A stretch of DNA of 23,342 nt from an uncultured Collinsella sp. Lineage in GTDB: Bacteria; Actinomycetota; Coriobacteriia; Coriobacteriales; Coriobacteriaceae. Shown here piece by piece: positions 13,628 through 21,114 of this stretch (its first letter is position 1; each line of letters opens with the position of its first letter). The stretch lies in assembly GCA_902493615.1 (NCBI GenBank), contig CABUQK010000015.1, positions 1-23,342 of the forward strand. The letters run 5' to 3'. The notes beneath the pieces were generated by a model. The model was not told the origin of the DNA. It ran no database searches and saw only the letters and a program-made list of their open reading frames with translations. Both the position numbers and the translations under genes were made by a program.

Positions 13628-15082
13628 TTAACTCAAGTCCTCGCCATTTGATGCAATGACCTTTTGGTACCAGCAGAAGCTGTCCTTTCGGTAGCGATCG
13701 AACGTGCCTTTGCCCATATCATCGGCATCGACATAAACAAAGCCATAGCGCTTCTTCATCTGCCCCGTCGAGGCCGACACCAAATCGATACAGCCCCACG
13801 GCGTGTATCCCATCAGGTCAACACCGTCCTCGACAATTGCATCGCGCAGCGCAAGAATATGCCTTCGCAGGTAATCAATATGATACGCATCGTGGACTTT
13901 GCCGTCTTCCAGCGCATCGAGTCCGCCCACACCGTTCTCGGCGATAAAGAGCGGAAGATGGTAACGATCGTGGTAGCCGGCAAGCGTCACGCGCAAACCC
14001 AGCGCATCGATCTGCCACTTCCAGGCAGTCTCTTTATCCTTGAGGTACGGATTGCGCAACGTCGGGAACACGTTGCCCTCCGCCTTCTCGGCGATCACCT
14101 GATCATCGGCGCACACCAAGCGCGAGCAATAGTACGAGAACGAGATGAAGTCGACCGTATGCTCTGCCAGATACTCCGTATCGCCCGGCTCAAAGGGCAC
14201 GTGAACACCCTCTTTCTCGAGTGCACGCAGCTTCCAAGCAGGATAGGCGCCCGCAGCCATCACGTCTGTGTAGAAGTAGCGGCCGCGGTCCTCCTCATAC
14301 GCAAGCCATACGTCCTCGGGCGCACAACGGTACGGATAGGTCGCACCGGCAGCGACCATGCAACCCACCTTGTTTGCGGGATCGATCTTGTGCAGAATCT
14401 CGACAGCGCGAGCGCTCGCCATAAACATATGGTGCGAGAACGCCGCAGTCACGGCTGCACGGTCACGCTCATCCTCGAGCGTGACACCCGCGTTGAGATA
14501 GGACAGCGCCACGCTGTTGATCTCGTTGAACGTAAGCCAATAACGCACGAGGCCCTGGTACGCGCGTCCGACGGTCTCGACGTAGTGCGCATACCGCTCG
14601 ATCATCTCTCGGCTTTGCCAGCCACCATAGCGCTCGACCAGAGCCAACGGATAGTCGTAGTGCGACAGCGTCACAAGCGGCTCGATTCCATGCTCGCGCA
14701 GCGCCTCGAATACCTGACGGTAAAACTCCAAGCCCTCGCCGTTGGGCTCGGCCTCCATCCCTGTGGGAAAAATACGGCTCCAGCAAATTGAAAGACGCAG
14801 GCACTTAAAGCCCATCTCGGCAAAAAGCTCGACATCCTCGTGCCAATGATGGAAGAAGTCGTTGCCCCAGCGGCATGGATACAGCCTGTCCGGATCGTCC
14901 ACGGGCTTTTGCCTGCCAAACATTACATCCCAGCGGTCGGAACCCTGTGGGATCAGGTCGGAGTGCGACATGCCGCGGCCGCCCTCGTTCCAGCCCCCTT
15001 CGGCCTGGTTGGCGGCGAGGGCACCACCCCACAAAAAGCCCTCGGGCATACCGGCGGCAGACGTTCTGTCAAAGTAACTCAT
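13628..15082 (-). CDS. 6-phospho-beta-glucosidase, glycoside hydrolase family 1
   Basis: A 484-residue cytosolic retaining glycosidase that should hydrolyse 6-phospho-beta-glucosides delivered by the PTS upstream, giving glucose 6-phosphate and an aglycone or sugar. Family 1 landmarks are the N-terminal FLWGGALAANQAEGG, acid/base E187 in TFNEIN and nucleophile E382 in IAENG. The segment SASTGQMKKRYGF (436-448) has the Ser-Lys-Tyr pattern that binds the 6-phosphate in phospho-beta-glucosidases, separating it from plain beta-glucosidases. Start: the EIIC stop is at 15084 and this ATG follows after one base, with GAGG 12 bases upstream, so it is probably translated by coupling. An in-frame ATG at 15094 would overlap EIIC and has no spaced ribosome binding site. 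It is the last gene of the operon. Confidence 0.95.
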   Translation of the reverse strand: MSYFDRTSAAGMPEGFLWGGALAANQAEGGWNEGGRGMSHSDLIPQGSDRWDVMFGRQKPVDDPDRLYPCRWGNDFFHHWHEDVELFAEMGFKCLRLSICWSRIFPTGMEAEPNGEGLEFYRQVFEALREHGIEPLVTLSHYDYPLALVERYGGWQSREMIERYAHYVETVGRAYQGLVRYWLTFNEINSVALSYLNAGVTLEDERDRAAVTAAFSHHMFMASARAVEILHKIDPANKVGCMVAAGATYPYRCAPEDVWLAYEEDRGRYFYTDVMAAGAYPAWKLRALEKEGVHVPFEPGDTEYLAEHTVDFISFSYYCSRLVCADDQVIAEKAEGNVFPTLRNPYLKDKETAWKWQIDALGLRVTLAGYHDRYHLPLFIAENGVGGLDALEDGKVHDAYHIDYLRRHILALRDAIVEDGVDLMGYTPWGCIDLVSASTGQMKKRYGFVYVDADDMGKGTFDRYRKDSFCWYQKVIASNGEDLS

Positions 15083-15083
15083 G

Positions 15084-16433
15084 CTACTCAGCATCCTCGG
15101 CAGAAGCTGCCGCGGCGTTCTCCTGCTCCTGAGCCAGGAGCTGGTTATCGTACACCTTAAAGAACGGGTACCAGACCACAGCCATGACCACGATCAAAAC
15201 GATCGTAAACACCCAGATGCGCGGGTCGAGGCACTGGACAAAGCCCTGAACGAAGATGGGGAACGTGCCGCTCACCAAGATGTAGAAGTTAGAGACAAGA
15301 CCCAGTGAGACCGCACCCCAATACAGCAGGGCCGAGATCATGCCGCCTAGCACAAACGGAATCATGAGGATCGGGTTGAAGATGATGGGCGCGCCGAAGA
15401 TCGCGGGCTCGGAGATACGGAAGAAGCTCGGCACGATCGATGCCCTGCCAAATGCCTTGAGCTGCTGCGACTTTGCCCTAAACGCGCAGAGCGCCACAAA
15501 AGAGAACGTATTACCCGTGCCGCCGATGAGGTTGATGGCCAACGACATGAGCACCGGGTGGAACTCAAGCGGCTGCCCGGCAGCATAGAGCGAGGCGTTG
15601 GCGGCAAAGGCGGCAAGCGAGACCGGGGCGGTGATGGGCATTACGATCATGTTGCCGTGGACGCCAAAGCACCAAAACAGCAGCGTCATGAAGCAGATAA
15701 GCAGTGCGCCGGGCACAGAGTCAACTGCGACGGAAAGCGGGGCAGCGAGCAGCTTCTCGATAACCGAGGGGATGGACAGCGCGGGATCGATCATCTGGAT
15801 CAGCAGGTTGCCGCCAAAGAAGATGAGGATGTTGGCGAGCATAGGTACGATGGCGCCAAAGGTTTCGGACAAAAACGGCGGCACGCCATCGGGCATCTTG
15901 ATGGTGATGCCCTTGGTCTGGCAGAAGCGCGTGACCTCGACGGAGACCAAGGCAACGATGATGGCGGTAAACAGGCCCTGCGCACCCAGATAGGTGCAGG
16001 GGACCGCCTGGAGCACGGACTCGTCAGCAAGCTGGTAGTAGGACGACGGCGCCGCGGCGATCAGGAACATCACCAGCGAGGTCATGCCGGCGTTAAGCTT
16101 GGGCATCTTGTAGGTGCCCGCCAGGTTATATGCGATTGCGAACGTCACGATCACCGACAGTATGCCCATCGTCATATTGAAGGGGATGAGCAGCGTGAGC
16201 TTATTGGCCGTCGCAAAATCGAGCCAAGGGCCAAAGACGGACCAGAACCCGCCCTGCGCCACCAGGTCGGCCGTGACCGGCGGGTTGGCGAGGATCATAA
16301 AGACGGCAGATACCAAGATGAAGCTGATCGCGCTCATAAAGCCCTTTTGCATGGAGGCAAAGTGGCGCTCGGTGCCGCAGAAATTGGCGATAGGGGTCAG
16401 TTTTTCCTGAAGCAGGGTCATGAACTTCTCCAT
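15084..16433 (-). CDS. PTS lactose/cellobiose-type transporter subunit EIIC
   Basis: A 449-residue membrane permease of the lactose/cellobiose (Lac) PTS family, which moves the sugar across the membrane while EIIB phosphorylates it. It has about ten hydrophobic segments. Conserved features visible are the FGVHGN segment (256-261), GGTGNT (304-309) and SEPAIFGAPIIFNP (341-354), the last lying in the sugar-binding region of EIIC proteins. The length is as expected for CelB/LicC-type subunits. The start has TAGGAGG upstream and lies nine bases after the EIIB stop; the stop is one base before the glucosidase start, so the genes form a tight operon. The downstream 6-phospho-beta-glucosidase points to cellobiose or another beta-glucoside as substrate, though the exact sugar is not certain. 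Confidence 0.95.
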   Translation of the reverse strand: MEKFMTLLQEKLTPIANFCGTERHFASMQKGFMSAISFILVSAVFMILANPPVTADLVAQGGFWSVFGPWLDFATANKLTLLIPFNMTMGILSVIVTFAIAYNLAGTYKMPKLNAGMTSLVMFLIAAAPSSYYQLADESVLQAVPCTYLGAQGLFTAIIVALVSVEVTRFCQTKGITIKMPDGVPPFLSETFGAIVPMLANILIFFGGNLLIQMIDPALSIPSVIEKLLAAPLSVAVDSVPGALLICFMTLLFWCFGVHGNMIVMPITAPVSLAAFAANASLYAAGQPLEFHPVLMSLAINLIGGTGNTFSFVALCAFRAKSQQLKAFGRASIVPSFFRISEPAIFGAPIIFNPILMIPFVLGGMISALLYWGAVSLGLVSNFYILVSGTFPIFVQGFVQCLDPRIWVFTIVLIVVMAVVWYPFFKVYDNQLLAQEQENAAAASAEDAE

Positions 16434-16442
16434 GGTCGCCTC

Positions 16443-16736
16443 CTAACCCAACAGCGACTGGGCGAGTGCCAGCACGTTGGCGGCGTTGCCCATGCCGTAG
16501 TCCTGTGCGGGGATGACCGCGGTCGGCTTACCGCTCCCCTGCTTGACGGTGTTGAGCTGGTAGGACACCTGCGGCCCCAAGAGCAGCACGTCATAATTGG
16601 CGCACGTCTCCTGATACTCGCCGATACCCACCGCATCGATATCGAGCTCGATGCCGTTTTGCTCCGCATATTTCTCGAGTTTCTTCATCAGAATGCTTGT
16701 AGACAGACCAGCTGCGCAAACAAGAAGGATCTTCAT
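16443..16736 (-). CDS. PTS lactose/cellobiose-type subunit EIIB
   Basis: A 97-residue cytosolic phosphocarrier that takes phosphate from EIIA and gives it to the incoming sugar. The family signature MKILLVCAAGLSTS is at the N-terminus, with the phosphorylated cysteine at residue 7 followed by its phosphate-binding loop. The ATG at 16736 is chosen because this signature begins there and AAGGGA lies seven bases upstream; an extension to 16754 would place extra residues before a motif that is normally at the very start. It lies 46 bases after EIIA and 9 bases before EIIC. Confidence 0.95.
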   Translation of the reverse strand: MKILLVCAAGLSTSILMKKLEKYAEQNGIELDIDAVGIGEYQETCANYDVLLLGPQVSYQLNTVKQGSGKPTAVIPAQDYGMGNAANVLALAQSLLG

Positions 16737-16782
16737 AAGGGATTCCCTTCGCATTGATTGGTTGGATAGTCACCGCACGCCG

Positions 16783-17109
16783 CTAGGCGTTCTTGGTTGC
16801 AGTGCACTCATACAGGCAGATCAGCTCCTGCACGAGCTCCTGAGCAAGCATGGAGCACATGAGGTGGTCCTGAGCATGGACCAGCAACACATCCACCGAC
16901 AGATGCTCGCCCGCTGCCTCAGTCGAAAGCAGCTGCGTTTGGATGTGGTGAGCCTTGATTCCCGCATCCTTTGACTGCTTCATGAGTTTGGCGGCGGCGT
17001 CAAAATCCCCCGCTTTTGCCTTTTCAAGGGCTTCGAAGGCAAGGCTGCGTGCCTCTCCCGCCGCAGCGACCAGCTGAAACGAAACCATCTCGGTTCCCTG
17101 ATCGTCCAT
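16783..17109 (-). CDS. PTS lactose/cellobiose-type subunit EIIA
   Basis: A 108-residue, all-helical phosphocarrier that accepts phosphate from HPr and passes it to EIIB. The motif LLVHAQDHLM places the phospho-acceptor histidine at residue 78 and the metal-binding aspartate at 81, the same numbers as in the lactose EIIA family. The helix with KAHHIQTQLL (52-61) is also typical. The start ATG has GAGGAG upstream. It is the first PTS gene, 119 bases downstream of the regulator. A family member often acts with a beta-glucoside EIIB and EIIC, as here. Confidence 0.95.
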   Translation of the reverse strand: MDDQGTEMVSFQLVAAAGEARSLAFEALEKAKAGDFDAAAKLMKQSKDAGIKAHHIQTQLLSTEAAGEHLSVDVLLVHAQDHLMCSMLAQELVQELICLYECTATKNA

Positions 17110-17228
17110 AACGGTCTCCTCTCCCGTGATGTTTGGTTTGTACTTGAATATTCGAAACGCCTATCTCCCGCCCGCAATCCTCGAGGTTTATTGCAGGTAG
17201 ACAGACAGGGTTATCGACAAAAGAAGTC

Positions 17229-19124
17229 TTAAGCCGTATGCGCTTGCACAAGCGCCATCAGCTCATGCCAGGACCGGCGCTCGCGTAGGCGCTCGACCCC
17301 CTGGCGGTCCATAAAGATCTCGGCGAGCAGTGAGCTCAAGATCCGCGCCTCATCGCCGCCCGACCGGGCAAACGACACCATAAAGACGATATCGACCTCA
17401 TGGCCGTATTCGTCCCAAAGAATGGGATGTTCGAGCAGGCCCACGGTAACAAAGGCCTCGGCGCTCAAGGGATGCATCCCATGGGGCATGGCTACCCCAT
17501 TGCCAAACGAGGTGGCACTCGCGCTCTCGCGCTCGGCGACCTCTTGGGCAAACTGGGCATCGACACGGCCGCTCTCGACGGCGCGCTCGGAGAGATATCG
17601 GAGAACGGCCTGCTTCGACGACGCCTCAACGCGGTTGAAGAACAGGGCACGGCTAAAGAAAGAGCTTACGGAGTCCGATTGCGCAGTGTCGTCGCTCAGC
17701 ACCTTGCGGATAGCGTTGACATCGCTCGTCTCCAAGAAGAAATCGGCCTCGCGGACGGGCACGGGCAACTTGACGTTGAGCGGCACCGTTGTGAACACGT
17801 AGTCGATGTGCGAAAAATCGAACGTTCCCACGCGGGCGACATCGCATGTCTCAATCGAATCGATATACATGCCAAACTGCTTGCGGTACTGGTGCTCGAG
17901 CATACGGGCGCTTCCCGCTCCCGAGGCGCACACGATCAGGATGCGCTTGCGACGCGGCTGGTCGGCTTGCTGCTCGAGGGCCAGGGCAAATGCCATGGCG
18001 ATGTAGCCGAGCTCTTCATCAGAGGGCTGGCTGCCAAAATGACGCTCGAGTACCTGCGAGGTGCCAGCTGCCATCGAATAGGCCAACGGAAACCTCGTCT
18101 TGATATCGGGCAGCATGGGGTTATCCATATGCATGTGATATTCAAGGCGATAGCCCAGAGGGCCGATATGCCGAGCAAGGTTCATGCGAAGTTCAAGATC
18201 GCCGCTAAAGTCAAACCTAAACTCATCGTTGACCGCACGTACCATCTCGGAAGCAATCTCCCACATCTCGTCCGAGATAACGGCAGAGCCCTTCTCGGGC
18301 ACGCCCGTGCCCCTGCCGAGCAAATGGATTGCGATAAAGGCAACCTCTTCTCGGGGCATGCTCACGCCCAGGGCATCCTTGATGTTTGCGGCAATCTGGA
18401 AAGCCGCGGCGTATTCGCGCGTTCCCTCCAGTTTTTGAACGTCCGATTCTGCAGCTGGGACATAGCAGCCCTGCTCGATGCGGCCAAGAGCAATGTAAAG
18501 ATGCATGATGAGATTGCGGGATGCCAGCGAGCTCACCGTGACGGGCGAGGCCGTCAGGGCATCGTCCACACATGCGGCGATGGCCCGCAGGCGCTCGGCG
18601 AGCTTTGCAGCGTCGGTGTCGGACAACACGGGCCTCACCAGCGAGGCCAGGCACAGGCGCCGTTGTGACTCCCCGCCCGCAACGCGGATTCCGTAGCGTG
18701 GGCGCTTTTCGAGCGTTAAGTCAAATTGGGCGAGTTTCTGCTCTACCAGACGCATGTCATTGGACAGAGTCCGCGCCGAAACGTAGAGTAAATCCGCATA
18801 CTCCTCAATCGTCACCCACTGGGACCGCATGAGGAGGTCGTTAAGAAGGAAGGACACACGGCCATCGCGCGTATCAGGAATGCCCGGATGGGCCAGAGCC
18901 GCACCGTCTAGCAAGCGAGCAAGCTCATCTGCACGTGCAACATCGATACGATACTGCCCCTTGCTGCCAACGATGCGTGCAACCCCTGCAAGGCTGTCGT
19001 TTGCGCGATGGATATAGTTTCTCACGGCGCGCTCGCTTACCTCGAGACGCTTGGCAAGTACCGCGACAGCGACAGGCTGAGCGTCCTCGATCATATTTAC
19101 AAGCTGCTTGACGCGAGCATCCAT
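17229..19124 (-). CDS. PRD-containing PTS regulator (LicR/ManR type, with EIIB and EIIA domains)
   Basis: A 631-residue transcriptional regulator. An HTH domain (about 1-60) and a second HTH/Mga-like region (about 90-160) come first. PRD1 (about 175-280) has H208 and H267; PRD2 (about 290-390) has H319. An EIIB-like domain (about 393-475) has C399 in LIVCASGAGSARM, and an EIIA type 2 domain (about 485-630) has H548 in AMPHG. In this family, PTS components phosphorylate these residues, linking activity to sugar availability and general PTS state. In PRD2 the second conserved histidine, expected in GYIALHF, reads GYIAMAF here, with Ala378. The start has AAGGAGGAGG. It lies upstream of, and in line with, EIIA, EIIB, EIIC and the glucosidase, and is probably their activator. 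No RNA antiterminator target was recognised, in keeping with a DNA-binding member. Confidence 0.92.
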   Translation of the reverse strand: MDARVKQLVNMIEDAQPVAVAVLAKRLEVSERAVRNYIHRANDSLAGVARIVGSKGQYRIDVARADELARLLDGAALAHPGIPDTRDGRVSFLLNDLLMRSQWVTIEEYADLLYVSARTLSNDMRLVEQKLAQFDLTLEKRPRYGIRVAGGESQRRLCLASLVRPVLSDTDAAKLAERLRAIAACVDDALTASPVTVSSLASRNLIMHLYIALGRIEQGCYVPAAESDVQKLEGTREYAAAFQIAANIKDALGVSMPREEVAFIAIHLLGRGTGVPEKGSAVISDEMWEIASEMVRAVNDEFRFDFSGDLELRMNLARHIGPLGYRLEYHMHMDNPMLPDIKTRFPLAYSMAAGTSQVLERHFGSQPSDEELGYIAMAFALALEQQADQPRRKRILIVCASGAGSARMLEHQYRKQFGMYIDSIETCDVARVGTFDFSHIDYVFTTVPLNVKLPVPVREADFFLETSDVNAIRKVLSDDTAQSDSVSSFFSRALFFNRVEASSKQAVLRYLSERAVESGRVDAQFAQEVAERESASATSFGNGVAMPHGMHPLSAEAFVTVGLLEHPILWDEYGHEVDIVFMVSFARSGGDEARILSSLLAEIFMDRQGVERLRERRSWHELMALVQAHTA

Positions 19125-19398
19125 GTCCTCCTCCTTTCCCTGCGTCTAGTCTAACGCGGTAAAGAATGACACTCCACGTCGCGCTCGTTCCGCCAACTCG
19201 GAACAGGTTGCGGGGAGTCCAGCTGAGCTATGGAGAGCCTGGGGAGAGGGCCCGAAAGCAATGCGTCGGTGTGAGATGCGCTTTCCGCAGTCATTGGGGA
19301 CAGATTTAAATTAGTAGTCATTGAGGACGTTCTTGTTTGACTAGTCGTTTAAGAACGTCCCCAATGACTACTCACCCATCGGGGACTAGGTGAATAGC
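19125..19398. other. Intergenic region with REP-like element and long palindrome
   Basis: No gene was recognised between the PTS regulator and carbamate kinase. A copy of GATGCGCTTTCCGCAG lies at 19275-19290, and TCATTGGGGACAGA follows at 19291, both also present in the cluster at 13175-13577. A 60-bp palindrome occupies 19313-19372. The promoter of the PTS regulator must lie near 19130-19200; TAGACT on the minus strand at 19151-19146 is the best -10 candidate, without a good -35. Confidence 0.6.
19313..19372. repeat. 60-bp near-perfect inverted repeat
   Basis: The arms at 19313-19334 and 19351-19372 are 22 bases long with a single mismatch. The 16-base centre contains GACTAGTC, itself a palindrome. 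Both arms contain AGTCATTG(G/A)GGAC, the core of the dispersed repeat family in this window. Confidence 0.85.
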
Positions 19399-19431
19399 AA
19401 AAGCCCCGCAGTCGGAGCGGACTGCGGGGCT
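19399..19431 (-). terminator. Intrinsic terminator of carbamate kinase gene
   Basis: On the minus strand AGCCCCGCAGT, a short loop and ACTGCGGGGCT are followed by TTTTG. It lies about 66 bases after the stop of the carbamate kinase gene. Confidence 0.9.
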
Positions 19432-19496
19432 CATGAAGAGAGGCTAGTTTGTGGGCGTCTTGCCTGGCGCCCACGAGAGAGGCAACAGAGTAGAGA

Positions 19497-20459
19497 CTAC
19501 TCGTGGATGCGGGTGCCGGAGAGGCCGGCCATGGTCTCGGCAGCCTTGTCCAGAGCGCCGATGATGCAGGTGCGGCCCTTGCGGGAACGAGCGAACTTGA
19601 TGGCAGCGCGGACCTTGGGCTCCATGGAACCCTTGCCGAACTGGCCCTCGTCGGCCAGGCGCTCGGCCTCGTCGGCGGTGATGTCCTCGAGCTCCTCCTG
19701 GTTGGGCTTGCCAAAGTTGATGGCGACATGCTCAACGGCGGTCAGCAGGAACAGAACGTCGGCGTCGCAGTCCTCGGCCAGCAGCTCGCCGCCCAGGTCC
19801 TTGTCGATGACGGCGGGAACGCCCTTGTAGCAGCCCTTGTTCTCGTAGTCGCGGACGACGGGGATGCCGCCGCCACCGCAGGCGATGACGATGAACTCGT
19901 TATCGAGCAGGTTGAGGATGGAGTCAGCCTCGACGATCTTCTTGGGATCGGGGGAAGCGACGACGCGACGCCAGCCGCGACCGGAATCCTCGACGAAGAC
20001 CTTGGAAGGATCCTCGGCCATGAACTCCTTGGCCTGCTCCTCGGTGTAGAAGGGGCCGATCGGCTTGGTCGGGTTCTTGAACGCGGGATCGTCCGGGTCG
20101 CACTCGATCTGGGTGACGACGGTGGCGGCGTGCCAGCGCTTATAGCGCTTGTGCATCTCGCGGCCGATGCCCTGCTGCAGGTGATAACCGATGTAGCCCT
20201 GGGACATGGCGCCGCACTCGGGCAGCGGCATCTCGGGGGTGCCGATGGCGTCGTGGGCAGCGGCGAAGGCGTTCTGGATCATGCCGACCTGCGGGCCGTT
20301 GCCGTGGGTGATGATGATCTCGTTGCCCTGCTCGATCAGGCCGAGAAGAGCGTGAGCGGTGTTGCTCACGGCCTCGATCTGCTCAACGGGGTTGTTGCCG
20401 AGGGCGTTGCCGCCAAGGGCGACGACGATACGATCGGGCTTGCCAAGAGGCTTAGACAT
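19497..20459 (-). CDS. arcC: Carbamate kinase
   Basis: A 320-residue cytosolic enzyme of the amino-acid kinase fold that transfers phosphate from carbamoyl phosphate to ADP, giving ATP, CO2 and ammonia. Landmarks are IVVALGGNALG (11-21), THGNGPQVGMIQ (51-62), ACGGGGIPVV near residue 200 and a C-terminal GSMEPKVRAAIKF, all characteristic of carbamate kinases. The length is close to the usual 310. The ATG at 20459 was picked for AAAGGA eight bases upstream. No arginine deiminase or ornithine carbamoyltransferase gene is adjacent within the window, so the carbamoyl phosphate source (arginine, agmatine, purine or allantoin breakdown) is not shown by context. It has its own terminator and is probably a single-gene unit. 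Confidence 0.96.
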   Translation of the reverse strand: MSKPLGKPDRIVVALGGNALGNNPVEQIEAVSNTAHALLGLIEQGNEIIITHGNGPQVGMIQNAFAAAHDAIGTPEMPLPECGAMSQGYIGYHLQQGIGREMHKRYKRWHAATVVTQIECDPDDPAFKNPTKPIGPFYTEEQAKEFMAEDPSKVFVEDSGRGWRRVVASPDPKKIVEADSILNLLDNEFIVIACGGGGIPVVRDYENKGCYKGVPAVIDKDLGGELLAEDCDADVLFLLTAVEHVAINFGKPNQEELEDITADEAERLADEGQFGKGSMEPKVRAAIKFARSRKGRTCIIGALDKAAETMAGLSGTRIHE

Positions 20460-20980
20460 TGCTGGAATCCTTTCTGTAAAAGGCCTACAACCCATTAATA
20501 ACCCGCGCCCGTGCGATACGCGAGTTTATTAAGGTTTATATTCTCTTTATCGCTCATTTTATTCATTTTGAAAATAGCGGAACGGTGAACGGTCGTTTTT
20601 ATCCGCTCAGCGTACAGAACCCCAGCTCAAGCATATCTACGCCATTTACGTGCAACTTTATTTTAATAGAGCAGGGATTAGACCAGATTATGCAAACTAT
20701 ATCTTTGCTAAACACAAAACAGACAGCGCAATATCTTACTCGCACTATACGAGATTCTATGCACATATAAGTCGAGTATGCACCCCTGCAAAAACAAGGG
20801 GCTTTTCATCCAACAAAAGGAATAAAGAAGAGCTCCGAAAAAGCGGCAACGGCCAAGTCCCCCATCCATCCCCAAAGTGGCGCGAGGTTTCGCGGCAAAG
20901 CCGCGAAACAGCGAAGAGGACGGAATACCCGACCAACTACGTCCTTCATCCGCCCACACAATCCGAGGACGTAGTCGTAG
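20460..20980. other. AT-rich intergenic stretch with hairpins
   Basis: No convincing gene is seen in this 521-base stretch. From about 20500 to 20810 the composition drops sharply (28% GC in 20521-20580), unlike the roughly 60% GC around it. The carbamate kinase promoter probably lies in the left part; TATAAA at 20541-20536 (minus) is the best -10-like string. A perfect ten-base stem, GTTTCGCGGC with loop AAA, is at 20887-20909. A nine-base inverted repeat (ACTACGTCC/GGACGTAGT) lies at 20936-20944 and 20967-20975. TCCGAGGACGT at 20963 recurs at 21067. Confidence 0.5.
20783..20806 (+). terminator. Possible orphan intrinsic terminator
   Basis: CCCCT and AGGGG enclose a nine-base A-rich loop, and CTTTT follows on the plus strand. 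No plus-strand gene ends here, so it may close a small RNA from the AT-rich stretch, or be coincidental. Confidence 0.3.
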
Positions 20981-21103
20981 CAGGATCTGAGGGCTAACCT
21001 TTGCGGACACTCCGCAGGACGAAAGAACCCCCGCCGCACGTAGTGCGCAGCGGGGGTTCTTTCATGTCCGAGGACGTCCGCGAAGGTTAGCCCTCAGATC
21101 CTG
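20981..21103 (-). repeat. 123-bp nested palindrome downstream of nifJ
   Basis: The outer arms at 20981-21008 and 21076-21103 are 28 bases with one mismatch, which becomes a G-U pair in RNA. Inside, GAAAGAACCCCCGC (21021-21034) and its exact complement (21050-21063) form a 14-base stem, continued by CGCAC/GTGCG. The inner stem is the nifJ terminator; the role of the outer arms is unknown. Confidence 0.9.
21021..21063 (-). terminator. Terminator hairpin of nifJ
   Basis: A perfect 14-base stem, with a further CGCAC/GTGCG stem towards the loop, ends in GGGGGTTCTTTC on the minus strand. It begins 52 bases after the nifJ stop codon and is enclosed by a longer inverted repeat. The T-tract is interrupted, so efficiency may be moderate. 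The plus-strand copy has the same shape. Confidence 0.75.
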
Positions 21104-21114
21104 CGGTGGGAGAC

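Noticed and set aside
15558..16757. Plus-strand open frame of 399 codons across the PTS genes
   Set aside because: It spans the opposite strand of three well-identified genes and their junctions, with His/Asp/Gly-rich noise.
17110..17228. BglG-type RNA antiterminator and terminator before the PTS genes
   Set aside because: No overlapping terminator stem was found in the 119-base gap, and the regulator has the HTH domains of the DNA-binding LicR/ManR class.
17400..18668. Long plus-strand open frame of 422 codons
   Set aside because: Antisense of the PRD regulator, which has complete domain motifs; the product has no recognisable feature.
19503..20498. Plus-strand open frame of 331 codons opposite arcC
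   Set aside because: Exact antisense of carbamate kinase, with Leu/Gly/Asp-rich low complexity.
20540..20580. ARG box upstream of arcC
   Set aside because: TGAATAAAATGAG resembles only one half of the ArgR consensus; the second half-site is missing.
20650..20997. Plus-strand open frame of 115 codons in the AT-rich gap
   Set aside because: No ribosome binding site, no recognisable domain, and it runs through the hairpin and repeat elements.
20981..21103. Target-site duplication around the nifJ palindrome
   Set aside because: The flanking bases (GTCGTAG and CGGTGGG) do not match, so a recent transposon insertion is not shown.
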